Numbered from the stretch's first letter, positions 25,887 through 38,870 are shown. The stretch: 64,000 nucleotides of DNA from Phytoseiulus persimilis (GCA_037576195.1 CM075101.1:28520001-28584000); one strand, 5' to 3'. Program-made: numbers and translations. The notes: a model not told the origin generated them from the sequence alone.

Positions 25887-28800
25887 ACATCGCGCCTTCA
25901 ACTCTTTGATCGACTCTGAGTACACAGAGCAGCACACACACTCGTGCTCCCTGATCTTGCAACCTCCCCTGTCCTCGTGTTTCTCTACCGTGAATTTGGT
26001 TTCAGAACGAATCGCTCGTCCAAAAGCCTCACGCAAAGCATCTGCCGGTCGCGTAGCATGGCCGCGTCAAAAGCTCCCGCCACCTCGGGGAGCGCCTTCC
26101 TGGCCCGAGCCCCGTTTTGACTCCCCTATCGCTTCCCCGGACTCGTTGAGCTCCGCTTACTCTTTTTAACTGTCTGTCGTCAACTGTCGACGGTCTTTTC
26201 AGCAGAGCCTCGGTGAACCAGACGCAGGCGACAGGTTAACCATAGGAAGCGGGATGGACACAAAAAGGACTCAACTTTGTCAGTCGGGGAAGTGCCACCT
26301 GCGAAAGACAAGAGGGCGAAATAGCTCACAGCTATTTCCATCAATGTATCAATTTATCTAGCTTCCTACTTTCGCGTCTGAGCTCCGATCCGCTCCTCTG
26401 ATTCCTCTCTGTTACCGCACACTTTCGCTTTCGTTGACCGTCTTCCTCCCGGTCGCAAGCAGAGTGCCTTTCAGTGTCGCTCCATGGTTCTCTCAGTGGC
26501 GTGAGGTGTATGACGCAAGCTCCAAAGGCCACTGCGAGCAGTTTGGGTTGCGTCGTCGTCGATCAGATAAGCCAGTTTGCTACAAGTCATCGGGACCATC
26601 CGCAGCGGCCAGATGGGAAAGGGAAACAGAAGCTGCGTAATCCTGAGGATCGAGCGATGAGTCCGGAAACCTTCCTGACCTGCACGCATCCAACGAAACT
26701 GCAACATATGCGGCCAGCATATGGTGAAACTCGGTATAGGCGAAGGAATGCCAAGATTGAAATATGTCCACTTTCAGCCTTGCCTCTCTAATTGCTTCCC
26801 TGGAGGCGGCTATTCCGTAATAAAAGAACACTTCTGCCACCGAGGTGAGTGCGCAACAATGCGGAGACTAACGTAGCTGCGGAACGGTGGGCTCGGAGTT
26901 CGCCGCGGCATGAGAAATAAGGACTCACGCCGGTAACGGGATGCGGTGCAGGAGAGCAACAACGAGCCGGGAGGCGAGAGCAAAAACGGGGCCATGGGGA
27001 ACGAGGAGAAATCGCCCGAGCGGCTCGCTTGTAGTCGTGCTCGAGGGTTCGTCCCTTGCGATGCAGACAGTCTAGCGAACGGTCATCTTGATGAAATGTT
27101 GCACGCCAACCAAGTACCATAAATTGGATGCAACAACTCAATTCCGCAACATGGGAAGGAGAAGACCCTGAAGCAAGTGAGCTAAGCGGGGAGAGAGAGG
27201 GTGGAAATATTCCGAACCGAATCACTTGATTGATGAATTGCTTGGCGCAGGATACTGCGCTGCCGTGAGAGCTGGCCAGGGAGAGATATAACCCTAATTG
27301 TTGTTGAAGCTGCCCATGTTCTGCGGAACAGGGAAGAAACGAAAATGTCGAGCGCCCGAACTCGAAACGCCCCCATGCTATGCAGGTCGGTAGACCCATT
27401 GTCCCCGGCCCCCTCAACTATGAAACGTTCCCGGGAAGAAAAACCTTTCTAGGAACCTTCAGGAAGTCCGTCTCCCTGATTTGCCAAGGGGGTCATTCAG
27501 AGAAAGAACTCCTCACAGATGTTTCTGCGACGGAGCAATCGGCAGACCATTCTGCAGTCCTATCTGTGCATACATGTGTGTTCATCGTTCTCCTCTGAGG
27601 AGCGGTGTCTAAACTGTGAATTTATCGTTGAACGACCGGAGTCGTGTGTTCTTGTCTCCCGCCCGAACGGAGTGCTTGCGCCTTTAGAAGTAAATACACT
27701 TCTCTCATGAAGATGTTCTGTACAATACCATCTCAACGAAAGGCTGAATCGTGAAAAGCAGTATCCGATTTGCCGGAAAAGCTCAGAGCGGCTCCACTCG
27801 TCGTGAGAAGTTCACCCACTTGAGTCTGGAGCGTCTACTTTGATTATTTGCCGAGCTCCTTCGAGCCGTCTTCGCTCAGTGTTTCTTCGTTCGACGATTA
27901 GTACCGGGGGATCCCAGGTGATCAAGATCTAATGAAAGGAGCTCCGTCAGAGTGGCATCCGCGCTGGCGTTGCCCTCGGTGACATCCAGCTGCCATTCAT
28001 GCCCAGCTTGAATCACCGTGCATTGTGATCATGTTGAGTCAGACCTACGTTGACGTCATTTGACAAGATTGGCTGGCTGCGACGAATTCATCATGTCCAC
28101 GTCGGCAGGGAGGGTAATGATGAATCGATTATTCGTCGGAAGACAGTTTCACGCGGAGCTGTGAAGTTCATTTCCCACTTCGTGAGGACCTGGATCGAGG
28201 AGTTCACCGTTCAACGGAACGATTTTTCAACCGGGCGTTGATGGAACAGATTCCGGAGAGCTGCCGCTGTTGCCGTTGTATTCGAGTTGATCGATGCAGC
28301 AGCCAGGCGGCGGCGTCTGTAGCGTGCTGCCCCGACCACAACTTTCTTGCCCCGCTTTTCTGCTCTGAAGTTGAATCGAACCACCAGCAACACGTGCGAG
28401 CTCGGATTCCCCCTTTCCCAACGAGGCAGAGCATCTCTCAGGTAAACCCAGTTGTTGGCACCCGGGCCCGGCAGATTGTTGGCTAACGCGGGAGGCGGGC
28501 TCGAGATAGCGCAATAACCTATACATGCATCGTGTGCTGTTTATCAGAACATGAACAACACCACGCTGGAGTTTGTAGCTGCTGTTGGTGCCGCCGCCGT
28601 CGTCACCGTTGTTGTTGGAACAGTTGTTGTTGTCGTCGTATTCGCCGCCGAACGAGCCCAGAGCGGGCACGCACCTGCAGCTCACCACCAGGGCGACGTG
28701 GCAACGGTCTTTTTTTATGGTGATATATCGACGGGCTTCCTAAGAGATCCGACGCCCGCCTGCCTGCCCACCTAGCCGTTTGCCCACAGAACAGAGGAGT

Positions 28801-31800
28801 AGAAAAAAAGTATTCGCCCCCTTTCTTCTGGGGTTCGTGCCACCGATTTCACTTCCGCTCGAGTCGGCTTATACCGTACATCGAGCTGCCTGAGTTTGTG
28901 GACAGGTAATTCCTCCGGAACCATTGTTCCAGAGCTGCAATCAGAATCGAGTGAAATCGAGAATCCCACGTGCCTGGCTGCTCCGCCTTCCTGCTCCGGT
29001 GTCCTGCTCCGGTTTCCAAGCCTCGTCCACCTCTTCTTAGTCTCCTTAGGAAAACTGGACGGGACTCAACGGGGTTTGAAACCAATTCTATTTAATTCGT
29101 GGAAGCCAAACTCGCTAACCGAGGGAAGGCAGGATCCCAAGAACGACAGAGCTAAATTAATCGAGGGGAGCGAATGAGTGACAGTCGAGACTAGAGCATG
29201 CGTCCGACGGGGTGACACGACCGAGATTGCAAATCGCAAAAATCCTCAGACCGACTACTGTTGTTGCCTCTGGCGTCTTGACGATAAAGATAGGAGGAAT
29301 GTCCTAGTGCAAGACGAGTCAGTTCGGTTCGCTCCTGGAGTTGGTCGGAGTCCGGTGCAAGCCTCGAACCATAGCTTCGCTCCGATACAGGTGTACGTAT
29401 ATACATACATACCTGCATAACCATCCGGCTGTAGACCCGCCCAGACAGTTAGCTTTTGTCTTTGTGTAGTTGTCGGGTGTGTGCTTGTGTTTACTGATGG
29501 TAGAGAGTGTGAGTGCGTGTTTGTTTGTTTCTCTGTGCGCGAAGTCGTTGCCCCTTATTAATGGCGGTCCTGTAGTGGAATGACCAGTCGCTATTGTAGC
29601 TTGGAGAGTGCTGCTGTCAGCCTGTCTACAGTTCATATGTCGTGTGTTGGCTGCTTTGCCGGCGAGTCGTTATCCCTTGCCACCTTCTCGAACGACTGGG
29701 AAGAGTCCGGTGAGAGGATGGTAGGCTTGCGTGTTTGCTTCTGTTGCTTGCCGCTTGATTAGCTCCGTGACGAAATGGTGGACTCTGGCTGTAGTGTGAT
29801 ATCGCTCGCTCGCCCGCCCGCCCGTCCTGACCCTAATAAAGGTCCTTTCAGACGCTGCTGCGATCGATAGCATGAGCAACAAACGGCAGCACGCTTTCCT
29901 CCCTGGCTGAGCGCAAACCATATCATGCCAGGAACGAGGGGCCACCGACTCTGCAGACTGCCCTCGCGTCGATCCGAAGCTGTCCTGGATTCGGTCTCCG
30001 ATGACCAACTGACGGTCGTCAGGCCGACGGCGCCGAAGCTGCTGAAAATGTATTCAGAGTCTAGTGGGGCATGCGGCGAAGCAACACGGTCAGAACGGTA
30101 CAAAGCCGTTGATGACACTGTGATGATATCCCTCCACTTCGGCCAGCTGTACCCATTTGCAGGAGCAGCAGCCCGCCCAGGGAGGCATCCTTCCAGCCAT
30201 TCAGCTACCTACTCATTGAGCGACTCTTTCACTTACTCACTCAGTCAGTCAGCCACCTGACCGCCATTCAACTAACTAGAGAGCTTCACAGAGAGGAGCA
30301 GCTGGCCACGCAACCATATTGGCACCCCTTGCGAGTGAGTTCGGCGAGCTTGAGACCTATTTTGAGCATTCCTGCCGTCGCTGACAGGATCTCCCTCCCT
30401 CGTTACATGGCATATTGTAGATGAAACCGAGCTTCTCAGCAGTGGCTGTTAAGTCAGTGGCTGCTTGACCTCAGGCGCGCTCAAAGGAGATTCAGATTGC
30501 TTGCTTGGAGGAGGGCGGCGGTTAGGCGTCCGTCGTTGGAGCTGCAGTGGAAGCCCCAACCGCGGCGAAACCGCCTCGAACGAACCTTCATGCGACTCTA
30601 CAGCTATCTTTGTACCTTGGATATCCGGCCATGATGCGAGCCATCCGGGAAAACGGGCGGGCGGTGAGTCAGGCATGCTGCCTGATGACAAGAGCTCATA
30701 TTAGCGCAAGTCGTATGGCGAGGTCATGGGTGGAGTCAGCGGCGATAACTCTTTAATCTCGTTACTCGAGAAACCGTTAGTTGGTCGGCTGGTCTGTGGC
30801 ATGCACGACTCTTTTTCGCACCAAAACAAATCGAGTTTCCTCCAGCCTTGGAGGCTACAATTTGAATCTCCCGCAACGTGGTCGCCCACGCTGCCGCAGA
30901 CCTTCTGTGAGCTGAGTTCCGTTTCCCATCCTGTTCCGCTAACCAATCTTCCATACGTTCCCTTGCCTCATGGACACGACGACCTGGACTGCCCGAGCCG
31001 CGTGAGAACTCTGAGCTGAGGTTCTTGGCGACAGCTCCGCGCACGAGCTAGCCGCGCAGAACCCGAACCACGGTCGCAGATGACAGAGTGATTACGCGAT
31101 GGATGGATGCATGAAGCAGAAGACCGGCGGATGAAGCGAAAAACCGGGAGCGATATGTGATGTTGGACATTAACATTGGCCACGATTTGAGGGTCAACTG
31201 TCTCCGTGGGGGATATTGGTCATCTCGATCTTGCTCGCCTGCCTCGCAGCCCCGTGAGTTCCAGCACTGCGACGTTCCTGCACTGTTGGTGATGGTTTCT
31301 AGCAGACTAACGCCGGGAACGACCATCCGCAGAAAGGCTGAGGCCGCGGACCTGCGCAGCTGAGTCCGCAAACACACAAAGTCCAATTGGATTACTTCGT
31401 AGGCAAGCAGGCAGGCAGGCATGCGAGTCGACCGACTCGCACGCGTTGGCCGAAACTTTTTATTTTCGCTTGTAAACTGCAAACGTTCCTTCTCGACCGT
31501 CACTGCTCTATTCAGTGGCGCGAACTCTTTCTGCTCCACCGAATCCCCCGCCGTAACGTCGTATCGGGGACGGTGTCCGCTCGCTTTTCCGTCATTCTCA
31601 TCGAGGAGAGTCACTCGCAACCAAACAGCAGCAGTCGAATCGGTTCGCTCGGGGCCGGATGAGAAACGGGCGAGGAGGGGCACTACAAGGTTTATGAATT
31701 AGGGATTTTATAGTTGTCGCCGAAGGAAAAAAACGAGCAGCGGTGGCGGCGGCATCGCGGAGCTCAGACCACCGACACTGAGTGGGTGCCATCTCAGCCC

Positions 31801-33200
31801 GCCGTCCTGCCAACGTCTCCAGCGATTTTCGGATGGGGTATCCAGCGAAGAACGTCTGTCGACTTAGTTATCTCGAACTGCCACCGCTATAAAAATGTGT
31901 TGCCGCAATTTCGAGTAGAGCGGCCCTGGAGGCGAGCGAAAGACCGAGTGGGCGAAAAATCTTCCACGCAATCCCTATAAACTCTCCAAGCAAACCTCGT
32001 CCGTTTTCCCACTTTCGGTTCGCTGGAGAGCTCTTGTCATGCAAACTGTCCTAAAAGATGCACTGTCAAGGTCTAGCGCCCGCAGTGAAACCTACCAGAG
32101 GGCTGTAAACAATGTCGGGGAATCGTCGGTCTACTTTGACCCGATTTTTCTCGGTGCGAGCTCGAGGAGCTCACAATGTACCCTGACTCAATTCCAGGCC
32201 AACTTAGACGTGAGTTTGTTTTCTCTCGGTGGCCGACGAGTTTTTTTAGCCGTGCTCTCGATTTCACTGTGAAAGTGAAGCGAACTTCTGAGTCTGGTGG
32301 AAGATCAGTCCAGTCAATTACGGCAGCGAGCTTCTTTTCCGTGTGGCTCTGTCCGCAACCGAAAGTGAAAGAAAACCATCTCCGTGGTCACGATCAGATG
32401 ATTCCATCAAAAACGGAGTCGACGCTGGAACCCTCATACTCCGCTCTCCCCTCTTGACTTCGCGGGACGTCGAATCGAAAAGGAGTTATTTGCAGGAATC
32501 GGAGGTCCTCCCGAAATGCGTTTCAGATGAGGGCGTCCCTCAAGTTGAGAGATCTGCAAAGCTCATCCAGCTCAGAGACGCTGTTGCCGAGGATGAAGAA
32601 GGAGTAACAAAATTCTCACCAAGGTGAGATGACGTTCTCGCAAACTCGAAAGAAGTCCTCTTCGTTTTCGTCAGAAACTCTCGAAAACCTCAAGGACTTT
32701 CAGAAACACCCACCTAAGTTGAAATGAGTGCAGGGAGACAGGAGCGGAGCAGATTCGTCCAATTTCAGTAGTTTCGGTATCGGTCCCAACATCGAGCCTC
32801 ACCTTTTCGCTTAACCTCTCCCATTCAGCTGGGTAGGCTGCGTCCTCTTCCAGCTTCTCATCCCTCCACTCTCTGGCTGTGTTCTCTTTCTGCTAGCAGA
32901 AACAGGTTTTACATTGGAGTGTGCTCGTGTGTGTGCTGAGGAGATTTCAAGTCCCAAAGACGAGGTCACGTCTCTGCCCCTTCCTTCTCGACTCCGTGTG
33001 CCTCCTGTACCTCATGCCCTATCTTTCCTACCTTCACTTGCTCTGCTTTTCTCCTCCATTCGCCGGGTTCGAGCGAGCCTCCGAAAATCCTCATGAACTG
33101 AAAAACTGCCCCTCCGCCTGGTCTCGTACCTTCCATCGGGCTTTTTCCCCTGGAATACTCCGCAAGTCTGTATGTTCCCGTTCTGTGAACAATGTGAAGA
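25887..33200. other. stretch without a firmly supported gene
   Basis: No family was recognised. The most protein-like part is 28227-28688 on the minus strand, listed separately. At 32343-32627 on the plus strand an acidic, lysine-rich open frame runs into CCAAG|GTGAGA at about 32625, a good donor context, so an exon ending there is possible. The remainder shows only short microsatellites (29806-29826 and 30215-30255). Confidence 0.4.
28227..28688 (-). CDS. unrecognised ORF with Asn/Asp/Gly-rich segment
   Basis: A 153-codon minus-strand frame has near its start a stretch rich in Asp, Asn and Gly encoded by GAT/GAC/AAC/GGC-like triplets (opposite the GTT/GTC/GCC run at about 28585-28645 on the plus strand). 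It ends in a Ser/Pro/Gly-rich tail before a stop. Such tracts occur in arthropod transcription factors and other disordered proteins, but there is no folded domain, no splice evidence, and the opposite strand is also open as a valine-rich frame. A non-coding triplet repeat is the simplest alternative. Confidence 0.18.
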   Translation of the reverse strand: MVSCRCVPALGSFGGEYDDNNNCSNNNGDDGGGTNSSYKLQRGVVHVLINSTRCMYRLLRYLEPASRVSQQSAGPGCQQLGLPERCSASLGKGESELARVAGGSIQLQSRKAGQESCGRGSTLQTPPPGCCIDQLEYNGNSGSSPESVPSTPG

Positions 33201-33275
33201 GTAGACTCCGCCCGCGCGAACGTTGCACTAGCTAGAAGCAGCACATTTTTTCTTCTGATCTCGTACACCATTGCA

Positions 33276-33512
33276 ATGAAGCTGTCCTCGGCGTTGCTGT
33301 TTCTCTTCGTTGCCTGCGTCACCGCGGGCTCGCATCAGGAGCAGTATCTTCGGGCTACCCATCTGAGGTTGGGTTCGGAGCAAGGGTACCCGAGAGGAGA
33401 GTGGGAATCCGACCGATCGAGCTTCAGCTTGCGTTCGGTCAAGCCATGCCTCCGCCGTCTTAAAAATAGACAACGACGTAGCGCTGTACCTAACCAGCAA
33501 TACCAGCGATAG
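33276..33512 (+). CDS. possible secreted-protein first exon (signal peptide)
   Basis: The frame opens with an ATG and the residues MKLSSALLFLFVACVTAG. This is a textbook signal peptide: one lysine, a hydrophobic core of about 12 residues and a small-residue cleavage region at Ala-Gly. After it come about 60 polar, arginine-rich residues that look less like a mature domain, and the frame stops at 33512. Coding may therefore leave the frame at an intron soon after the signal peptide. Possible donors are GCA|GTATCT near 33342 and AAGG|GTACCC near 33386. I found no clear acceptor exon downstream. The first-exon reading is inference; the N-terminus itself is directly visible. Confidence 0.35.
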   Translation: MKLSSALLFLFVACVTAGSHQEQYLRATHLRLGSEQGYPRGEWESDRSSFSLRSVKPCLRRLKNRQRRSAVPNQQYQR

Positions 33513-33638
33513 CAGCAGGCGCAACAGTCCGGTCTAATCTAGTTTTTATGAGCCATATACCGTTCGCGTGACGCGGCTGTAGGAGCCCGACAGACGTTGT
33601 GAAACGTACCGATCCGACACCCACTTCGTCAGAGTACA

Positions 33639-33671
33639 ATGGAGTCGACGGCGAGCCCCGTCGATGTCTCC
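33639..33671 (+). other. ATG plus splice donor, possible tiny coding exon
   Basis: An ATG begins a frame of eleven codons (MESTASPVDVS) that runs directly into a strong donor, GTGAGT. Short first coding exons with this layout are common in arthropods. No partner exon was recognised, so this is only a candidate. Confidence 0.12.
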
Positions 33672-35029
33672 GTGAGTTTGCATACATGATCGAATTTTAG
33701 CTGCCCCTCGGGCCTCCTCCATTCCCGATCGGGACAGGGCCGCTCACTTGGTCGGCCCACCCTGCGACCGCGCTCGGCGGCAGCTCCGTTTCGAACTCTC
33801 ACAACGACGACGCCCAGCCAGAAATCTTCGAGGACTGCGAAGTAGTACAATGACGAGGATCCGTGCGCTGCTTTTGCGAGGCATTGTCATGCCGGGAAAC
33901 CGGGTTTCGCTCCTCTAATTGACGTGGAGGTTCATCTGTCCACGATCCGACGAAAACGAAAAACCACAGCGCAGCGCCTGTATTGGGTCGAGAGCTCGAG
34001 GAGTCGTACCTCTAGCATAAGGTAAGGAATTCGGCGTTCGAGGGACGTTAATGTGAACTGGGCGGCTCGGTGGCATGCAAGACCGACCGAGCGAAAGTCT
34101 TGGTCGATAATCTAAGGTGCATCGAACGGTGGAGGAGGTGGTAGTGGTGTTCAATTACGGCTTCTCCTAAGCCATTTGCCCACAACGCGTGAGCTATGAG
34201 CTGCTCTAATGAAGTCTCCCTGAACAGCCCTCTCGCTCGGATGTTCGCTCAGTGACTGCAAACCTTCTCTCACGGCTCGCTGCTCCACCGATCAATTAAT
34301 TGCTGCCGCCGATATCCGGACTCTTCCTGAATTATGTTGCGCGAATCCCTTCAGTGCGCTCCGTGTTTCCGCCCTCTAGTCCGGATTTTCCAAGTCAAAT
34401 CTTGCCGTTCATCGCCGCGATGTTGAAACTGTGGAGCTCTCGGTGATTTGTGAAGTCGACGACACCCGTCACCGAGGGAGCAGCTCCAATGAAAAACGTC
34501 GTCGACGACGACGACGAGGAGAAAGAGAAGCCAAATCATTAAGACTTCGTGGCGTCTTGTTCACCCGGCTTCGGTTCGAGTCTGAGGCCAAATAGATTTC
34601 GTTTGCGTTGCTGGTTTCGGTGGGCTCTTCGACGGGAGGGAAGAGGACGTCGAGTCCCAGATGAGGCTACAGACAAAAAGAGGGAAATAAGTCGCAGCCG
34701 ACGAGCCAGTTAACAGACGGAGGGCTGCCGCGTTGGCGACTTGCCGGCGCAAAACCTCAATGAAACGTTGGGTCGAGAACTCGCGGAAACTGCCATCAAC
34801 AGTTTTCCGCTTCGTCGTGATTCCCGTCCGCGATTGCTCATCGTTTCCATCCCCCGCTATTCAAGATAATCCATTACACGCTTCTACGAAGCAGAAAAAT
34901 TTAATATTCACTTGAATCTCCGACCAACTTGAATTCTTATCCCTATCATGCGAACAAAATACGGGCCCTTCCTTGGCCGTCTGAGCGAAATATTACAACA
35001 TTTTCTATGAAATGATGTGAGGAGCAGGT

Positions 35030-35041
35030 GGGGGGGGGGGG
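35030..35041 (+). repeat. G homopolymer of 12
   Basis: A pure run of twelve G, about 65 bp beyond the donor end of the MATH-like exon (35,108). Confidence 0.85.
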
Positions 35042-35107
35042 ATAGTTGAGCAATAGCCAGGGCTCTCATTGCTTGTTTTTGAGACGTCGGTCCCTATACT
35101 CACTCAC

Positions 35108-35498
35108 TCTCAATCGTAGCTTTACATAGAACGTTCATCAGTGGAGCCGGATCACTCGAGAAGTTCCAGATGTTATCAAGCAATGTATGGTTCGCGGTTT
35201 TTGAGTTCGCTAAACTCTGATACGCGAAGAAAGTGCGGCCCTCTTCTACACTGGTGTGCTTTCCGTGGATTTTCTTTACAATTTTCGAAGCAGGTGTTCC
35301 ACAACGCGTGATAGTTCCGGATTCTGGGGACTGCTTCTTCGCGAATCGAGTCCGCCTTCTTCTCTCACAACTAATCGGCAACATGAGTACTGGCTTCGGA
35401 CGAAGCCAGAATGACAAATCACGGATTTTCCACTCCGCTGGTCTCCAAGACCAACTGCTTAACGGCTTTGCTTTCCCTCCTCCCGCAAGCACGTCCAT
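35108..35498 (-). pseudogene. MATH-domain-like exon or fragment
   Basis: On the minus strand an open frame contains, from about 35435 downward, EWKIRDLSF (compare the 'W.I..FS' start of MATH/TRAF-homology domains), then a cysteine/arginine segment, then HTLLDNIWNF and MNVLCKATIE, which fit the 'LL....L..D.L.+.C...I' end of MATH domains in SPOP-like proteins. The piece is only about 110 residues, shorter than a full MATH domain (about 130), so the middle strands appear deleted or diverged. The frame runs into GAGA|GTGAGT, a strong splice donor, with the exon ending at 35108. A following BTB exon would be expected in a MATH-BTB protein but I could not find one between 35.1 and 33.9 kb. MATH-BTB proteins are substrate adaptors for cullin-3 ubiquitin ligases. 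The assignment is by motif pattern only; this may be a live exon of a divergent gene or a relic. Confidence 0.42.
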
Positions 35499-37838
35499 TC
35501 CCGAGATCGCACCCTTTGACGCCTTTTTCGCTCGTTTTCCCCTCGATGGTTCGGTGAAGACCCTGTTCCCTTAGCGAAGGCATTGATCACTGAGCTAGGA
35601 GAGGAAGCTCGGTTCGACCCGGAAGATCCTCCAATTCAACTGTTCCGGATCTCCATTCATGACCATGATCGAATGAAGAACGTCCACCTGATGGGAGAGT
35701 CCATCGCAAGCAGCCACGCAGACAGAGGGATTTCAGCAAGACAATGAGCAAAACAGGTAAGTAGGGAAGCAAACGGGCCAGCTCCACGACCCGGAGCGAG
35801 AATAACGAGTGAGAATCCTGTCCCTAAGGAACCGATTGCGCGATATGAGACGAATAACGAATCAAACCCGCGGAATCTTTGTCCAATCTGTCTGAACCAA
35901 GGTTCACTGACCCAGTCGGAAGGCGAAAGGATCTCCATCCTTGAGCGGCGTATTCCTCCACGAGAGCCTCCGGCGCCATGGGCACTAGGGTTCGAGCAAG
36001 TAGCAGAATTTGAACGCACAAGAATCTGTCAGTTCTAAAAGAATTTGTCACATTCACATCATCTCTCCTTATCGTAGCTTCCGCACACTGGTAAATACAG
36101 GATCGCGAATCATCCCCACCCCTTCCCCGTCGGCCATTCCCGGATTTGCCACCGATTGCGAAAAAGAACGTGTCTCGTCGGGGAAATCGCTCGTTGGGAG
36201 GCATTCCGGAAGTCGTGCAAGAGTGCGCCGGAAATGTCTGTTAGCAGCAGTGGCGGCGGCGTTCAACGTTGCTGCGAAGCCAGTCTCGTATGAGGCTCAG
36301 GCGATGGTTGGATTTCGGCCTCATGTGACGGCGGGGAGAAGGCAGAAAAGCTGGCCGGCGGGTTGGCTTTGGGCAAGAGGTCGTGGGGATAGTTGAAACG
36401 GCGGGTGGATGGCGAGCACGGCTCGGCCTACACATTGTCTCTCAGACGAATGAACGCCGAGAGCACTCGACCAAAGTCTTCAGTCCATTTTGCGATGGGA
36501 TCACGTATTTGCTGCTGTTGCCGCTGTAACTGTTCCCCTCGACCACCACAGCAACTTCGCAGTCGCTGCAAGGTTCATCTCGGTTTCACGGTATTTCCGG
36601 TTCTCCTCTTCCCCTTTATCTCCGCTTCTTCCGTCATTTCCAATCGCTCCAGAAGCTACCCGATCATTTTTCGACTGAAACAAGTGACGCGGCATGCTCT
36701 TTGTCCATTGAGTTTTTCCCCAAAGAAAAAACTGACAACGGTTCCGGAAGAGTTGAGGAGAGGATACGGCAGTGCATCCTCCGACCCAGCGATTCCCTCA
36801 AAACGAATGGAGCTGTTGAGCCAGAACCCATAGAAACTCTGCAGACACGACGATTAGGACACGGGGGAACCGCACCTCAGAGGTGTGAACTTCGAATAAA
36901 TACTTGGGATTCCATTTCGAATCTCGTTCCAACTCAATAGACAAGCTGCCTTTCGGCGTGCCCCTTTCCTTTGATTCCTCGACATTCATCTCCCCTGACT
37001 ACCTACTCGCATATTCTACCCACTCAATTCAGAAGGCTGTACACCTCCTCCGGGAGGGGATTCGAAGCCGTCGATGTCGACGGCATTTATTCCACTGCTC
37101 GATAACGCTCGATAGTTGATCGCCGACCCTGGGGATCGGCCATGAATTGTTAATATAAAGGAACCGAGTTTTTCAGAATGTTCCCAGTGGCTGTGCTCAG
37201 AACCCAAGACCAGTTGCTAAACATGTATGTTCCCGGACGGAACGGTCTTTCGTTGAGAACCTCCCTATGTGGAACTCGGAGCGAGAGAGGAGAGAATGGG
37301 ACGACTGAAAAGAATGGCTATTACCGGTAAGATGAGCCCTAGATCCTGTGTCGAGATCCAGGTGGAAAAATGGAGCAAGGCCGAGCTGAGGCAAGGGCGA
37401 AGAAGGGGAATTTCTTCTTTCCAGAGTTTACTAATTAATGTATAGATTTCTGATATTCGTTAAGCCACCACCACCAGCGCCACCGACCCGTAAGTCCCGG
37501 CTTTCTTGACGAGGCTCTCCGAAAATCTGACCTTGTTTGGGCTGGGAAGGGTGTTCATGAATCCCGGAACTTCTTGGCTATGCTTGCGTTCTGTTTGAAG
37601 GGAGTTGCAAGACAACGTGAACGACTGATAAATTCGCGACGTGCCAACTCGCACGTAGGTCATGGGTTGGGAGGCGGAGATCGATTGGAGAAATAGACTA
37701 CTCAAGACTAGAGGGATCGCAGTGCGAGGGCCCGGCTACAGCACTCCAAAGTGTTTTAGCAGGGGATCCATTCACTTTTAGGAAAACCCCGGAAAAAAAT
37801 GGGTCACCTTCGAAACCACCTATCGACCGCAGTTCTCA

Positions 37839-38190
37839 TCACATCAAAGGAGGAACTGGAATGACCGCATCGTAATCCTCTTCCGGGGTCTTCATTTCTG
37901 GGAAAGTTCCAAGAATTGACAAAGTTGCGGCCAAAACAATATCAGGCTCAAAGTTTCCCGACCTTAGAAACACCACCGTGTAACTTACATAGGGCCGTAT
38001 GGAACGGACGAAAACACGGGAGTTGGCCACAACCACCTCGGCTAACGAGTCTCTCCGCTAACCCGTTTGACTGTGGATCATGAGGACTATCAACTCCATT
38101 CCTGTGGCTCTATTCTCCTCCATCACATGAAAGGCCCGAAAACCTTTGGTCCACGGTAGTCTCTCGGGTCTTTTCGATGACTCTCTGACT
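37839..38190 (-). pseudogene. Ty3/Gypsy integrase remnant (frameshifted)
   Basis: The minus strand at 38085-38041 reads PHDPQSNGLAERLVS, matching the 'PYHPQ[ST]NG..ER' motif that closes the integrase core of Ty3/Gypsy elements. Just upstream, in another frame, VMEENRATG (about 38125-38100) fits the 'F...NGI.H' segment that precedes it. The frame then continues to a stop at 37839. Only about 0.4 kb separates this motif from the RNase H end, where 1 kb or more is usual. The zinc-binding part and first catalytic residues of integrase are therefore missing. It lies downstream of the RT and RNase H remnants on the same strand. A further open frame at 37460-37705 (minus) may be the degraded 3' part of the same element. 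Confidence 0.6.
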
Positions 38191-38449
38191 CAGGGGCGAC
38201 TTGGCTGTGCGTGGAAGAAATCGCGGTCGACCTGCGACAGGTCACACAAACTGTGGTTTCGAGCCCCACCTTTTGCCCTCGGCATGTGTTGACAACAACA
38301 GGAGTAGACGTACTGCATAACCTCTGAACGCATGCAGAGCCTCCAAACCTTGCGGATATTTTCTTTTACGTCCTGCTCAAGATCTCAGCATGGCCACCCG
38401 AGTCCGCGCAGAGATGGTATTCCCTGCTTTCATTCCCACATAAGGATTT

Positions 38450-38870
38450 TCCTATTCGAATCTGTTGTCGTCAGGAATAGGACCGATTCCTTGCGGCAGG
38501 CGGGCCAACGAATCTGCGTTTCCAATACTTTCTCCTGACTTATAAACGACAACAGCATCCAGCTCCACAAGCTTGGGGATCCAGCGGTCGGCTCCGCCTT
38601 TCAGCTTTTCGGTGGACGTATCGTCCTTTCTGAAGCGCTGTGCTCAGAGTGACTTTTTGTCCGCGGTGTTATCTCGGTAGCTCGCGGTAGCCTTTAGAAC
38701 CGCCAGCGTTCCTCTCTCCTTCAGAGTACGATTCTATCCTATGTTGACGTATATAAACGATAACCTTTGGCGCCCTCCCGAGTTCGTTCATCTTCCTGAG
38801 TCAACACGGTACCAGTTCCTTATTCTCGAGGGACCGTGGTGAGGATGGATGACTTCAAGGATTTCGGGAT
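38450..38870 (-). pseudogene. Ty3/Gypsy RNase H remnant (frameshifted)
   Basis: Read on the minus strand, GTGTVLTQEDE (about 38818-38786) corresponds to the 'G.GAVLSQ' strand after the first RNase H aspartate. ERGTLAVLKATASYR (about 38716-38672, another frame) fits the 'E+E.LA+..A...FR' helix carrying the catalytic glutamate. VVYKSGESIGNADSLARLPQ (about 38550-38491) fits the 'Y.PG..N..ADALSRLP' signature that closes gypsy RNase H. At least two frame changes and several stops (for example after YTST) separate them, so this is a dead copy. The fixed order and spacing RT - RNase H - integrase on one strand makes the family call secure even though each piece is short. Confidence 0.75.
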
